Shown: one piece after another, positions 43,214-50,755 of the stretch | Position numbering within the stretch: position 1 is the first letter of the stretch | Layout of the letters: the number at the start of each line of letters is the position of its first letter | From: DASTFY01 sp963829955 | GTDB taxonomy: Bacteria; Actinomycetota; Acidimicrobiia; Acidimicrobiales; Ilumatobacteraceae | Length of the DNA: 64,000 nt | Direction: 5' to 3' | Assembly (NCBI GenBank): GCA_963829955.1 | Contig: CAWHKS010000015.1 | Coordinates: forward strand, 186,001 to 250,000 | The notes under the pieces: model-generated | The model's input: only the letters and a program-made list of their open reading frames with translations | Databases searched by the model: none | Told to the model about the DNA's origin: nothing | Made by a program: the position numbers and the translations under genes

Positions 43214-43302
43214 GCGCGGAGGTCGCGGACCTTCCCCCCGGGGCCCCCGAGGGGGAAACCCCAGCGACCGCAACACCGACGACGCTGCCACGCGAGGCCT
43301 AC

Positions 43303-44376
43303 GTGTCCGAGGAGGTGTTCGAGGCCGAGGTCCGGCGCATCTTCCTCCGGCAGTGGACGTTCGTCGCCCACGAGTCGCAGCTCGCGAACCCGGGCGACTA
43401 CGTCGTCGACGAGGTGGCCGGGGAGAGCTTCGTCGTGGTGCGCGACCGCCGCGGGATGCTGCACGCCTTCCTCAACACGTGCCGGCACCGCGGCTACCGC
43501 TTCTGCGAGGAGGCGCACGGCAACGCCGGGCGGTTCGTCTGCCCGTACCACCAGTGGACGTATGGTCTCGACGGGCGCCTGGTCCACGTCCCCGGGTCGG
43601 CCGACGGTTGTCACCTCGACTACGCGGACTGGGGCCTCCACCGCGCGCACGTCGAGGCCTGGCACGGGCTGGTCTTCGTGTGCCTGGCCGAGTCCCCGCC
43701 CGCGCCACTGACACCGGCGCTCGAGTCGCTCGCTGCCGACATGGTCCCGGCCCGGCCCGAGCACCTCCGGGAGGCCTTCCGCGAGTCGTACGACGTCGAC
43801 GCCAACTGGAAGGTCCTGCTCGAGAACTACCTCGAGTGCTACCACTGCCGGGGCCAGCACCCCGAGCTGTGTGGCTCGATGGCGCTCGACGCCATGTACG
43901 CGACGACGGAAGGCTGGGACGGGCCGTACCTGGGTGGTGCGACTCCCCTCAAGCAGGGGCACAAGACGATGTCGCGCGACGGCGGGCTCGTCTCCAAACC
44001 CCTCGGCGACTACGCCGACCTCGATGAGCTGCCCGACGGGCTGGGCGGGGGCTTCGTCATCGTCCCCCTGCTCTCCCGCCTGATCTGCCACGCCGACCAC
44101 ATGATCGTCCACCTCCTGAGGCCGGTCGACGTGCGCCGGAGCCGCTGGGAGACGAGGTGGTACGTGGCGAGCGACGCGGTCGAGGGCGTCGACTACGACG
44201 TCGAGGAGCTCACGGCCGTCTGGCGGGCCACGAACGGCCAGGACATCCCGCTGTGCGAAGGGACCTACCGGGGCGTCCTGTCCCGGCGATTCGTCCCCGG
44301 CCCGCTGCACCCCGAGCGGGAGTACGCGGTTCGCGCCGCGCTCGACCTCTACGGGGAGCTCATGGCCGACGCCTGA
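43303..44376 (+). CDS. Rieske [2Fe-2S] aromatic-ring-hydroxylating oxygenase alpha subunit
   Basis: This protein has the Rieske cluster motif CRHRGYRFC then CPYHQWTYGLDG, and a catalytic domain with the mononuclear iron ligands in ENYLECYHCRGQHPELC (the D/E-x-x-H-x4-H region). It is a typical oxygenase alpha subunit of about 360 residues. GTG 43303 is the only standard start, but homology-like sequence (TTLPREAYVSEEVF) extends upstream to CTG 43210, which overlaps the previous stop as CTGA, so translation probably begins upstream from a rare CTG. No ferredoxin or reductase gene is adjacent. It is convergent with the deacetylase. Confidence 0.9.
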   Translation: MSEEVFEAEVRRIFLRQWTFVAHESQLANPGDYVVDEVAGESFVVVRDRRGMLHAFLNTCRHRGYRFCEEAHGNAGRFVCPYHQWTYGLDGRLVHVPGSADGCHLDYADWGLHRAHVEAWHGLVFVCLAESPPAPLTPALESLAADMVPARPEHLREAFRESYDVDANWKVLLENYLECYHCRGQHPELCGSMALDAMYATTEGWDGPYLGGATPLKQGHKTMSRDGGLVSKPLGDYADLDELPDGLGGGFVIVPLLSRLICHADHMIVHLLRPVDVRRSRWETRWYVASDAVEGVDYDVEELTAVWRATNGQDIPLCEGTYRGVLSRRFVPGPLHPEREYAVRAALDLYGELMADA

Positions 44377-44394
44377 GCAAGCCGGCCGCCGCGG

Positions 44395-45246
44395 TCACTT
44401 CTCGGGCGGCTCCCGCCAGGCGTCGGCGATGTCGCTCAGCGGCACGACCCAGACCCCGTCGTGGGCCAAGACGTGGTCGAGGAAGCGCTCCAACATCAAG
44501 AAGGCGTGGGCCCGGGCGATGGTCTGAGGATGCACGGTCAGCGCAAGGACACCGCCCGGGACGCGCGCGTACGCGAAGTCGAAGTGGTCCTTCCACCGGG
44601 CGAGCAGCGAATCCGTCGAGCCGAGGCCACCCCCTCTGGGCAGGCTCTCGAGGGCCGGGAAGTCGTCGAGGAACCATGACACCGGGATCTCGATGATGCT
44701 GCTGGGCGGGCCGAACTCGTTGCCGCGCTCCCGGTCGACGGTGACGACGGGACGGGGCCGGTAGGCCTCGAAGTCGCGTCCCATCAAAGAAGAGTCCCAG
44801 ACGAACCCGAACTCCTCGAGGAGCCCGAGCGTGGCGTCCGAGAAGTCCCACGCCGGCGACCGGTAGCCGCGCGGCCGGCGGCCGACGAGGCGCTCGTGCT
44901 CGGCGATCTGCAGCACCATCAGCCGCCGCTCCTCGTCCGGCTCGAGTTTCGGCACCTGCTCGTGGTAGCAGCCGTGCGCCGCGATCTCGTGACCGGCCTC
45001 GACGATCTGGCCGCACTGGCGGGGGAAGGTCTGCAACGTGTGGGACGGGACGCACCAGGTGGTACGCAGGTCGTGCTGCTCGAACAGGCGAAGCAGACGG
45101 GGCACGCCGACCTCGGCGCCGAACTCCCCCCGCGACAGGTAGCTCGGCGAGGTCAGCCCGAACGTGCCCATCCAGAGGCAGTGGGCATCGAAGTCGGGGC
45201 CGATGGACACCGCGAGGCGCTTGCCCGCCGGCAGCGAGAGAGGCAT
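44395..45246 (-). CDS. polysaccharide-deacetylase-fold hydrolase (PuuE/allantoinase-like)
   Basis: This 283-residue NodB-fold protein reads RLAVSIGPDFDAHCLWMG, LFEQHDLRTTWCVPSHT, AGHEIAAHGCYHEQVPKLEPDEERRLM, GRRPRGYRSPAWDFSDATLGLLEEFGFVWDSSL. The Asp-rich first motif, H-x-x-x-H and RSPAW motifs are typical of the cyclic-amidase branch of the superfamily (PuuE allantoinase, cyclic imidases), as well as of peptidoglycan deacetylases. There is no signal peptide, so a cytosolic amidase is favoured. ATG 45246 directly follows the TAG of a 31-codon ORF carrying the two-hairpin element. It is last in the leftward catabolic operon. Confidence 0.88.
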   Translation of the reverse strand: MPLSLPAGKRLAVSIGPDFDAHCLWMGTFGLTSPSYLSRGEFGAEVGVPRLLRLFEQHDLRTTWCVPSHTLQTFPRQCGQIVEAGHEIAAHGCYHEQVPKLEPDEERRLMVLQIAEHERLVGRRPRGYRSPAWDFSDATLGLLEEFGFVWDSSLMGRDFEAYRPRPVVTVDRERGNEFGPPSSIIEIPVSWFLDDFPALESLPRGGGLGSTDSLLARWKDHFDFAYARVPGGVLALTVHPQTIARAHAFLMLERFLDHVLAHDGVWVVPLSDIADAWREPPEK

Positions 45247-45342
45247 CTAGTGCACCCCACCGGAAGCGGGGCTTCCGGCGGGGACCTCGCAAGTCCCACG
45301 AAGAGCTGACGAGATGCTCAAGTTCTCGACCCGCAAAGACAT
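45247..45342 (-). CDS. 31-codon ORF fused by TAG|ATG junctions to both neighbours
   Basis: ATG at 45342 directly follows the SDR stop (TAG at 45343-45345), and its own TAG (45247-45249) directly precedes the deacetylase ATG. Both junctions have zero spacing. The peptide ends CEVPAGSPASGGVH. The same stretch read upstream of the LLM gene gives GVPAGSSAPGGV. There is no homology to a known family. It may be a coupling or leader peptide for the deacetylase, or the frame may be open only because the repeat happens to lack stops. Most of the ORF is the 48-nt element. Confidence 0.35.
   Translation of the reverse strand: MSLRVENLSISSALRGTCEVPAGSPASGGVH
45252..45299 (-). promoter_or_regulatory. two-hairpin 48-nt element, copy 2, before the deacetylase gene
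   Basis: This has the same length and orientation relative to the downstream gene as copy 1 at 28128-28175; 41 of 48 bases match and all differences are transitions. In the transcript, hairpin one is GGGACT-TGCGA-GGTCCC, with an inner pair U-A replacing the C-G of copy 1. Hairpin two is CCCCGCCGGAAGC paired with GCTTCCGGTGGGG around a three-base loop. It ends 5 nt before the start codon, so the structure would cover the ribosome-binding region and could control translation of the deacetylase. Confidence 0.55.
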
Positions 45343-46146
45343 CTAGGTCGCGTCCCACCCGCCGTCGACGTACAGCACCTGGCCGGTGATGTACGCGGCC
45401 TCGTCGCCGGCCAGGAACAGGACGGCAGCCGCCACCTCGTCGGCCCGCCCGGGCCGGCCGACCGGGATGAGCCAGTCCATCTTCTCGCTCGACGTCCCGA
45501 CGCCGCGGTCGACATCGACGAGATCGCCGAGGACCTCGGCGGAGTTGGCGCGGATGTCGGTCCGGATCACGCCGGGGGCGATGACGTTGGCCGTCACGCC
45601 GTGGCGGGCGACGTCGATGGCCAGCCGCCGGGTCATCCCCTCGATCCCCGCCTTCGAGGCGGCATAGGCCAGGCCGTCCGCCCCGCCGTGGCGGCCGGCG
45701 ACAGACCCGATGTTCACGATGCGCCCCCCGCCCCTCCGCATCAGCACCGGCGCGGCCGCGCGGCACCCGTGGTAGCAGCCGGTCAGGTTGACATCGATGA
45801 TGCGCCGCCACAGCTCCGGGGTTGTCTCCTCGATGCCCGCGTAGCCGTCGAACACGCCGGCGCAGTTCACGAAGACCGACAGACCCTGGCCGCTGCCGGT
45901 TTGACCGTCGCCGTCGGTCCCACCATCGGCTTCGGCGACGAACCGCTCCATGGCCGCGTGGTCGCTGACGTCGAGCACGTGGGTCACCACGACACCGGAC
46001 GCGCCGATCGCGCTGGCCGTCTCGGCCAGTCGGGCCTCCGACACGTCGCCCAGGTGGACGCGGTCCCCCGCCTGCACGAAGGCCTCGGCGATGGCGCGCC
46101 CGATACCCGAGCCCGCGCCGGTGATGGCCACGGTTCGACCGGTCAT
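45343..46146 (-). CDS. SDR family oxidoreductase
   Basis: This 267-residue classical SDR has TGAGSGIG (about residues 9-16), HLGDVSEARL with the NAD-selecting Asp, VNCAGVFDG, the catalytic YAASKAG, PGVIRTDIRAN and a C-terminal GQVLYVDGGWDAT. The ATG overlaps the stop of the citrate-synthase-like gene (ATGA), so it is translated from the leftward operon transcript. By position it may be the 3-hydroxyacyl-CoA dehydrogenase step of the proposed pathway (inference). Confidence 0.9.
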   Translation of the reverse strand: MTGRTVAITGAGSGIGRAIAEAFVQAGDRVHLGDVSEARLAETASAIGASGVVVTHVLDVSDHAAMERFVAEADGGTDGDGQTGSGQGLSVFVNCAGVFDGYAGIEETTPELWRRIIDVNLTGCYHGCRAAAPVLMRRGGGRIVNIGSVAGRHGGADGLAYAASKAGIEGMTRRLAIDVARHGVTANVIAPGVIRTDIRANSAEVLGDLVDVDRGVGTSSEKMDWLIPVGRPGRADEVAAAVLFLAGDEAAYITGQVLYVDGGWDAT

Positions 46147-46955
46147 GGTTCCTCCCAGCCCGCGGTGCGCAGCCCTTCGGCGAGGTCGAGCGGCGGCTGG
46201 TCGCCGTAGTCGACTTGCTCGTCGGGCACCACCCGGATCCGCTGGCCGCTCTGCAGCTCCTCCGAGACGTGGGCGATCAGCCCGGGGAAGGTGGACAGGA
46301 TGGCCAGGCCCGTCATCTCGTCCGGGCTGAACCCCAGCTCGAGCAGCACGACGGCCATCATCCCCACATCGTTGATGGGGACGTCGGGCTTGCCCGCCGC
46401 CTCGACAAAGGCACGGTGGATCTGGTCGTAGAGCGCGCCCTTCTCGCCCCACACGCCCGCCTCCACGGCGACCTGCTTCAGACGCTGGGCGCGGGGGTCG
46501 ATGCGTTTGAACTTCGGGTGGCCGAAGCCGGGGATGCGCAGTCGCTGGCTCCGAGCGTCGTCCACGATCTCGGCCGCGACCTCCTCGAGCGGGAGCCCCG
46601 AGGCCGCGTAGCGGTCGTGGGCGTCGAGCACGAACCGGGCGGTGTCCTCGGGCGCCAGCGTGTACGACCCGACGGAGAGGATGGCGGTGGCTAGCCCCGC
46701 GGTCATGCTCGGGTTCCCCGACACCGCGTACCGCGCCGCCACCGTGCCCGGCTTCAGCAGCGCGTAGTCGAGCACCGCGTTGAGTACGGCGTCGAGCACG
46801 CGCACCTCGGCCGGCGACGGCAGGCGGCCGCGAATCAACAGGAAGCAGGAGGTCGTGAAGGACGGGCCGCCGATCAGCTCCTCCAGGTCGTAGCCCCGGA
46901 TGTGCACCGAGTCCCCGTCAACCCGGCTGATGGACGACGTCCAGGGCGTGGTCAT
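46143..46955 (-). CDS. citrate synthase-like / citryl-CoA lyase family protein
   Basis: At 270 residues this is shorter than true citrate synthases (about 370-430). It keeps the core: VHIRGYDLEELIGGPSFTTSCFLLIRGRLPSPAEVRVLDAVLN, a central GNPSMTAGLATAILSVG and RLRIPGFGHPKFKRIDPRAQRL with the catalytic His in FGHP. It ends ISTFPGLIAHVSEEL-like (LSTFPGLIAHVSEELQSGQ). Short homologues of this type are annotated as citryl-CoA lyase and may catalyse C-C bond cleavage of an acyl-CoA. It overlaps the dehydrogenase gene upstream and the SDR downstream by four bases each. Confidence 0.88.
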   Translation of the reverse strand: MTTPWTSSISRVDGDSVHIRGYDLEELIGGPSFTTSCFLLIRGRLPSPAEVRVLDAVLNAVLDYALLKPGTVAARYAVSGNPSMTAGLATAILSVGSYTLAPEDTARFVLDAHDRYAASGLPLEEVAAEIVDDARSQRLRIPGFGHPKFKRIDPRAQRLKQVAVEAGVWGEKGALYDQIHRAFVEAAGKPDVPINDVGMMAVVLLELGFSPDEMTGLAILSTFPGLIAHVSEELQSGQRIRVVPDEQVDYGDQPPLDLAEGLRTAGWEEP

Positions 46956-48118
46956 GTCGGCGCGTTCCCGGCGAGCAGCTGGTCAGCGACGAGGAGTTGG
47001 AGGATCTCGTTGGTGCCCTCGCCGATGGCCATGAGCGGCGCGTCCCGGTAGTAGCGCTCGACCGGGAAGTCGACGGTAAAGCCATAGCCGCCCAGGATGC
47101 GCATGGCGTCCATCGAGCACTCGATGGCGGTCTCCGAGGCCAGCACCTTCGCCATGGCCGCCTCGCTGCTCGCCCGCCCGTCGCGGTCGATGCGGCGCGC
47201 CGCGTCGTGGGTGAGCAGGCGCGACGCGCTGACGGCGATCGCCATGCGGGCGAGCTTCAGCTTGACGGCCTGGTGCTGGCCGATCGGCTTGCCGAAGGCC
47301 TCTCGCTCGTTGGCGTAGCGCGTCGCCGCCTCCAGCGCGGCACGGGCGATGCCCACGCTGGCGGCCGCCATGTAGATGCGGCCCCGGTCGAGCGCGGAGA
47401 GCATCTGGTAGAGCCCGCACCCTTCGACGCCCCCGAGCAGGTTGGTCACCGGCACCTCGGCGGCGTCGAACACCACCTCGCAGAGCTCGACACCCTTGTG
47501 ACCGAGCTTGCCGATGTCGTTGCCGATGGAACGACGGGGCGTGTCCTGCTCGACGAGAAGCAGGCTCATGCCACGGTGCGGTGGGATGGCCGCGGGGTCC
47601 GTCACCACGAGCACGACCAAAGGGTCGGCATGGCGGGCCTGGGTGATCATGGTCTTCGTCCCTGTCACGACGTAGTGGTCGCCCTGCAGGGCCGCTTGGA
47701 GCCTGATCGCCTTGAGATCGCTGCCGGTGGTCGGCTCCGTCAGCGCGATACCGCTCATGCGCCGGCCCGCAGCGAGGTCGGGGAGGTAGCGGTGCCGCTG
47801 CTCCTCGGTGCCGTAACGAGCCAGCAGCCAGCACCCGCTGCCGGAGCTGCCCACGATGCTCGCCAGCCCCATCCAGCCCCGGGCCAGCTCCTCGAACACG
47901 ACCGCATAGCCGACGAGGTCGAGCTCGCTTCCGCCGTGCTCCTCCGGGATCGACATGCCGAGCACGCCGAGGTCGGCGAGGATGGGCAGCAGGTCGGACG
48001 GGTAGGCGTCAGCCCGCTCCCGCTCGGCGACCGTCGGGACGACATCGCGATCGACGAACTGGCGCACCACGTCGCGCAGCGCGCAGTGATCGGCGGTGAG
48101 ACCGGGAGGTTCGCTCAC
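46952..48118 (-). CDS. acyl-CoA dehydrogenase family protein
   Basis: This 388-residue flavoenzyme has the N-terminal helical domain (LRDVVRQFVDRDVVPTVAERERADAYPSDLL), ALTEPTTGSDLKAIRLQA, TGTKTMITQARHADPLVVLV, LGHKGVELCEVVFDAAEVPVTNLLGG, REAFGKPIGQHQAVKLKLARM and MRILGGYGFTVDFPVERYYRDAPLMAIGEGTNEI, the complete ACAD pattern. GTG 48118 overlaps the preceding stop (GTGA), and conserved sequence begins just after. It should form the first oxidation step on a CoA thioester in this operon. Confidence 0.92.
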   Translation of the reverse strand: MSEPPGLTADHCALRDVVRQFVDRDVVPTVAERERADAYPSDLLPILADLGVLGMSIPEEHGGSELDLVGYAVVFEELARGWMGLASIVGSSGSGCWLLARYGTEEQRHRYLPDLAAGRRMSGIALTEPTTGSDLKAIRLQAALQGDHYVVTGTKTMITQARHADPLVVLVVTDPAAIPPHRGMSLLLVEQDTPRRSIGNDIGKLGHKGVELCEVVFDAAEVPVTNLLGGVEGCGLYQMLSALDRGRIYMAAASVGIARAALEAATRYANEREAFGKPIGQHQAVKLKLARMAIAVSASRLLTHDAARRIDRDGRASSEAAMAKVLASETAIECSMDAMRILGGYGFTVDFPVERYYRDAPLMAIGEGTNEILQLLVADQLLAGNAPT

Positions 48119-49332
48119 CAGTGCACGGTGGCGCCGGGCGTGACCGGCTCGAGGCTCCGACCCCACCGGCAGTCCGCCATGTCGATCTCGGGCTCACGAC
48201 CAGCCAGTAGCTGGCTGACGATCTTCCCGGTCATCGGTCCGGCGGCGTTGCCGAAGATGTGCCCGGCAGCGACGAAGAGACCCGGGCGCACCTCGTCGAC
48301 GATGGGGATCTGGTCCGACGTGTACGGCAGGACCCCGGCCCACATGCGGTCGATGGCCACGTCCCGCAGCCCGGGGAAGTCGTCCGTGATGGCCAGCGCC
48401 GTGTCGCGCAACCCGGCCAGGGTCACCGCGTGGCTCACCTCGGCCGGGTAGTCCATCGGGCAGCCGAGGAGCGTCTCGCCGTTGGCCCGCTGGGACACCA
48501 GCTGCAACATCCAGTTGCCGGTCTCGATCTCGTACGGCGCCATGAACGCGTCCTGGTCCCACGACGGGAGGTCGCGGAACAGCGAGTACTGCTTGGCCGC
48601 CAGCGGCCCGTAGGTGACCGGGTGGATGTCGAGGGGTCGGGGCACGGTGGCCAGCACCTGGAGCCGCTCGATGCCCACGCGGACGTCGAGGCCGCTCTCC
48701 GCCAGCAGCTTGCTGGTCCACGCTCCGGTCGCCACGACGACCACGTCGGCGGTCAGGCGCCCCTGATCCGTCTCGACCCCGACCACCCGGCCGTCGTCCC
48801 CGTCGCTCGTGACCAGGCCGAGGGCCCGCACGTGCTCGCGCACGTCAGCACCCTCGGCCCGGGCTCCGGCCGCCAGCGCGTCGACCACCGTGGGCGTGTT
48901 GATCTGGGCGTCGTTGGCGCAGAAGCTGGCGCCGAGCACGTCCGGGCGGATGGGCCCGACGAGCCGGCGCACCTCGGGACCGTCGATGAGCTCCATGTCG
49001 AGCCCGTCGGCCTGGCGGGCCTTCACGAACTCCTCGAACACCACACCCTGCTCGGGCGTCTTGAAGTAGATGACGCCGCCTTCGGCGCGGAACTCGAAGG
49101 GTTCCGGCAGATCGCGCAGCAGCTCGTCGTAGAGGCGCCGGCCGGCGAGCGAGATGTCGAGCGCCCAGCCGGGGTTGCGGCAGTGGAGCCACACGAACCC
49201 CGGGTTGCGGCCCGAGGCGCCGTAACCGATCTGCTCCTGCTCGAGCAGCGTGACGTCCATACCTTCGCGGGCTGAGAAGTATGCCGTGGCGGTGCCGACC
49301 AGGCCTCCCCCGATGACGATGATGCTGGTCAT
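48115..49332 (-). CDS. FAD-dependent oxidoreductase (D-amino-acid-oxidase/DAO family)
   Basis: This 405-residue protein has the ADP-binding motif IIVIGGGLVGTATAYFSAREG (residues 4-24), EQEQIGYGASGRNPGFVW (FAD site with SGRNPG), DVVVVATGAWTSKLL and the C-terminal PGLFVAAGHIFGNAAGPMTGKIVSQLL. This is the DAO fold used by D-amino acid oxidases, sarcosine oxidase and related amine dehydrogenases. It overlaps the racemase-like gene upstream and the ACAD gene downstream by 4 bp each. Oxidation of an amino acid or secondary amine is likely; the electron acceptor is unknown. Confidence 0.92.
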   Translation of the reverse strand: MTSIIVIGGGLVGTATAYFSAREGMDVTLLEQEQIGYGASGRNPGFVWLHCRNPGWALDISLAGRRLYDELLRDLPEPFEFRAEGGVIYFKTPEQGVVFEEFVKARQADGLDMELIDGPEVRRLVGPIRPDVLGASFCANDAQINTPTVVDALAAGARAEGADVREHVRALGLVTSDGDDGRVVGVETDQGRLTADVVVVATGAWTSKLLAESGLDVRVGIERLQVLATVPRPLDIHPVTYGPLAAKQYSLFRDLPSWDQDAFMAPYEIETGNWMLQLVSQRANGETLLGCPMDYPAEVSHAVTLAGLRDTALAITDDFPGLRDVAIDRMWAGVLPYTSDQIPIVDEVRPGLFVAAGHIFGNAAGPMTGKIVSQLLAGREPEIDMADCRWGRSLEPVTPGATVHW

Positions 49333-50132
49333 CGGTCTGGTCCTCCCGTCCCCATCGCCGAGCGCCCGCTGAGCAGCGCGGCGATCTCGGCCGCCTCCTC
49401 CTGGTCGTGGGCGTGGTGCTGCTGGTAGTAGCCCGCCCGGCTGATCCGATACTGCCCCGTGGCGTGGAGGTCGGCGAACATCTCGGCCAGCTTCACCGCC
49501 ATCACGTTGGGGTTCACCACCGACAGAGCGGCCAGCTCGGCGTCACCCTCCAGGGCGGCCAGCTCGTAGCAGGCCGAGACGATCGTGCAGCCGATGACGA
49601 CGGTCTCGGCGCCGGTCGTGCGCATCACATCCTGCACCTTGACGTAGGTGTCCTTCGCCACCGTCTTGGGGTCGAGAACCATGTCCGTGACGAACCAGTC
49701 GATGGCGTCGACGGCCCGGCAGTTGCCTTCCAGCCCGTACAGGCGCACGCGGTCGCGCAGCTCTGGCACCGCCTTCTTGTGGTCGGTGACGACGGCGAAG
49801 CTGTGACCGAACAGCCGCGAGAGGAGGACCGAGGCCTCGAGCGGTCCGATCACGGGGATGTCGACGAGCTCCCGGCACTGGCTGAGCGCGGGGTCGTAGC
49901 AGCACCCGATGACGAAAGCATCGAACCCCTCCCGCTCCGCTTCGAGCGCCGCAGTCATGATCTCCGTCTCCGCCAGGTGCTTCGGGGCGTAGTAGTCGAT
50001 GTTGCGGGGCGCGTGCGCCAGGTGGCGGATCTCGACCTCGGTGTTGCCGTGGAGCGCCGGCCTGAGCGTGGCGCCGATGAGGTCGTCGTAGCTGTCGGTG
50101 CCGAACGGGTTGAGGAAGCAGATGCGGGCCAT
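49329..50132 (-). CDS. Asp/Glu/hydantoin racemase superfamily protein
   Basis: This 267-residue protein starts ARICFLNPFGTDSYDDLIG and has the two active-site cysteines of the superfamily in FVIGCCYDPALSQCREL (about residue 76) and ETVVIGCTIVSACYELA (about residue 183). Members racemise aspartate, glutamate or 5-substituted hydantoins, or isomerise maleate. ATG 50132 has GGAGG upstream. It is first in the leftward operon (racemase, DAO, ACAD, lyase, SDR, deacetylase). The family assignment is firm; the substrate is not. Confidence 0.88.
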   Translation of the reverse strand: MARICFLNPFGTDSYDDLIGATLRPALHGNTEVEIRHLAHAPRNIDYYAPKHLAETEIMTAALEAEREGFDAFVIGCCYDPALSQCRELVDIPVIGPLEASVLLSRLFGHSFAVVTDHKKAVPELRDRVRLYGLEGNCRAVDAIDWFVTDMVLDPKTVAKDTYVKVQDVMRTTGAETVVIGCTIVSACYELAALEGDAELAALSVVNPNVMAVKLAEMFADLHATGQYRISRAGYYQQHHAHDQEEAAEIAALLSGRSAMGTGGPDR

Positions 50133-50197
50133 CGAACCTCCGGAGGCGCCTCGGGCGGGAACGCGGCGACCGTACCGCACGGGACGATCGAACCGCG

Positions 50198-50236
50198 GAG
50201 TGGAGTTGCGGAGTGGTCTCGGAGAGTGGAGTTGAT
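50198..50236. promoter_or_regulatory. three 13-bp-spaced GAGTGG repeats in a divergent operator region
   Basis: GAGTGGAGTTGCG, GAGTGGTCTCGGA and GAGTGGAGTTGAT start at 50198, 50211 and 50224. The outer two share GAGTGGAGTTG. They lie between the divergent racemase and MaoC operons, and the third overlaps the -35-like TTGATC at 50232. Tandem binding sites for a regulator of both operons are the simplest reading, but no regulator gene is adjacent. Confidence 0.45.
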
Positions 50237-50261
50237 CCTTTGCCGACCGCGCCACGATAGT
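50232..50261 (+). promoter_or_regulatory. candidate sigma-70-type promoter of the MaoC operon
   Basis: TTGATC (50232-50237) and GATAGT (50256-50261) are separated by 18 bp, upstream of GGGGAGG (50277-50283) and the GTG start at 50288. Spacing to the gene is natural, with a leader of roughly 20 nt. The -35 box is embedded in the third GAGTGG repeat, as expected for a regulated promoter. Confidence 0.42.
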
Positions 50262-50287
50262 GGGCCGACCGCTCCCGGGGAGGCCGC

Positions 50288-50755
50288 GTGACCCAGACCA
50301 CCTCGTCCCGAGGCATGTACTTCGACGAGTTCGAGGTCGGGCAGTCCTGGGACAGCCCGGCCCGCACCATCACGGAGGCGGACGTCGTGGCCTTCGCCGG
50401 GATCTCAGGGGACTTCAACCCGTTGCACACGGACGAGGAGTTCGCCCGGACGACTGCCTTCGGCGGGCGGATCTTCCACGGGCCCGGCGTGTTCGCCGTG
50501 GCCACAGGCCTGGAGTCCCGGCTCGGCATCAAGGAGGGCACGGCCGTCGCCTTCCTCGGCATGACGTGGAACCTGAAGGCCGCGGTGCGCATCGGCGACA
50601 CCATCCACGTGCACCAGACGGTGGCCGCCACCCGGCCGACGAGCAAGGGTGACCGGGGCATCGTCACCTTCGACGTCGAAGTGCGGAACCAGCACGGCGA
50701 GGTGTGCCAGGACGGCCAATGGGTCGTGATGTTCCAGCGGGCGGCATCGGGGTGA
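50288..50755 (+). CDS. MaoC family (hot-dog) dehydratase
   Basis: This 155-residue single hot-dog domain has YFDEFEVGQSWDSPARTITEADVVAFAGISGDFNPLHTDEEFA, carrying the catalytic Asp-x4-His hydratase motif (GDFNPLHTD), then GRIFHGPGVFAVATGLESRLG and a C-terminal strand pair. MaoC enzymes hydrate 2-enoyl-CoA. It leads the rightward operon, and its stop overlaps the acyl-CoA synthetase start (GTGA). It would follow the ACAD step of the opposite operon (inference). Confidence 0.92.
   Translation: MTQTTSSRGMYFDEFEVGQSWDSPARTITEADVVAFAGISGDFNPLHTDEEFARTTAFGGRIFHGPGVFAVATGLESRLGIKEGTAVAFLGMTWNLKAAVRIGDTIHVHQTVAATRPTSKGDRGIVTFDVEVRNQHGEVCQDGQWVVMFQRAASG

Noticed and set aside
43231..43265. GC hairpin upstream of the Rieske start that resembles the two-hairpin element
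   Set aside because: It has different sequence and stem order, and the region reads as the N-terminal coding sequence of the Rieske protein in frame, so base-pairing here is likely incidental to G/C-run codons.
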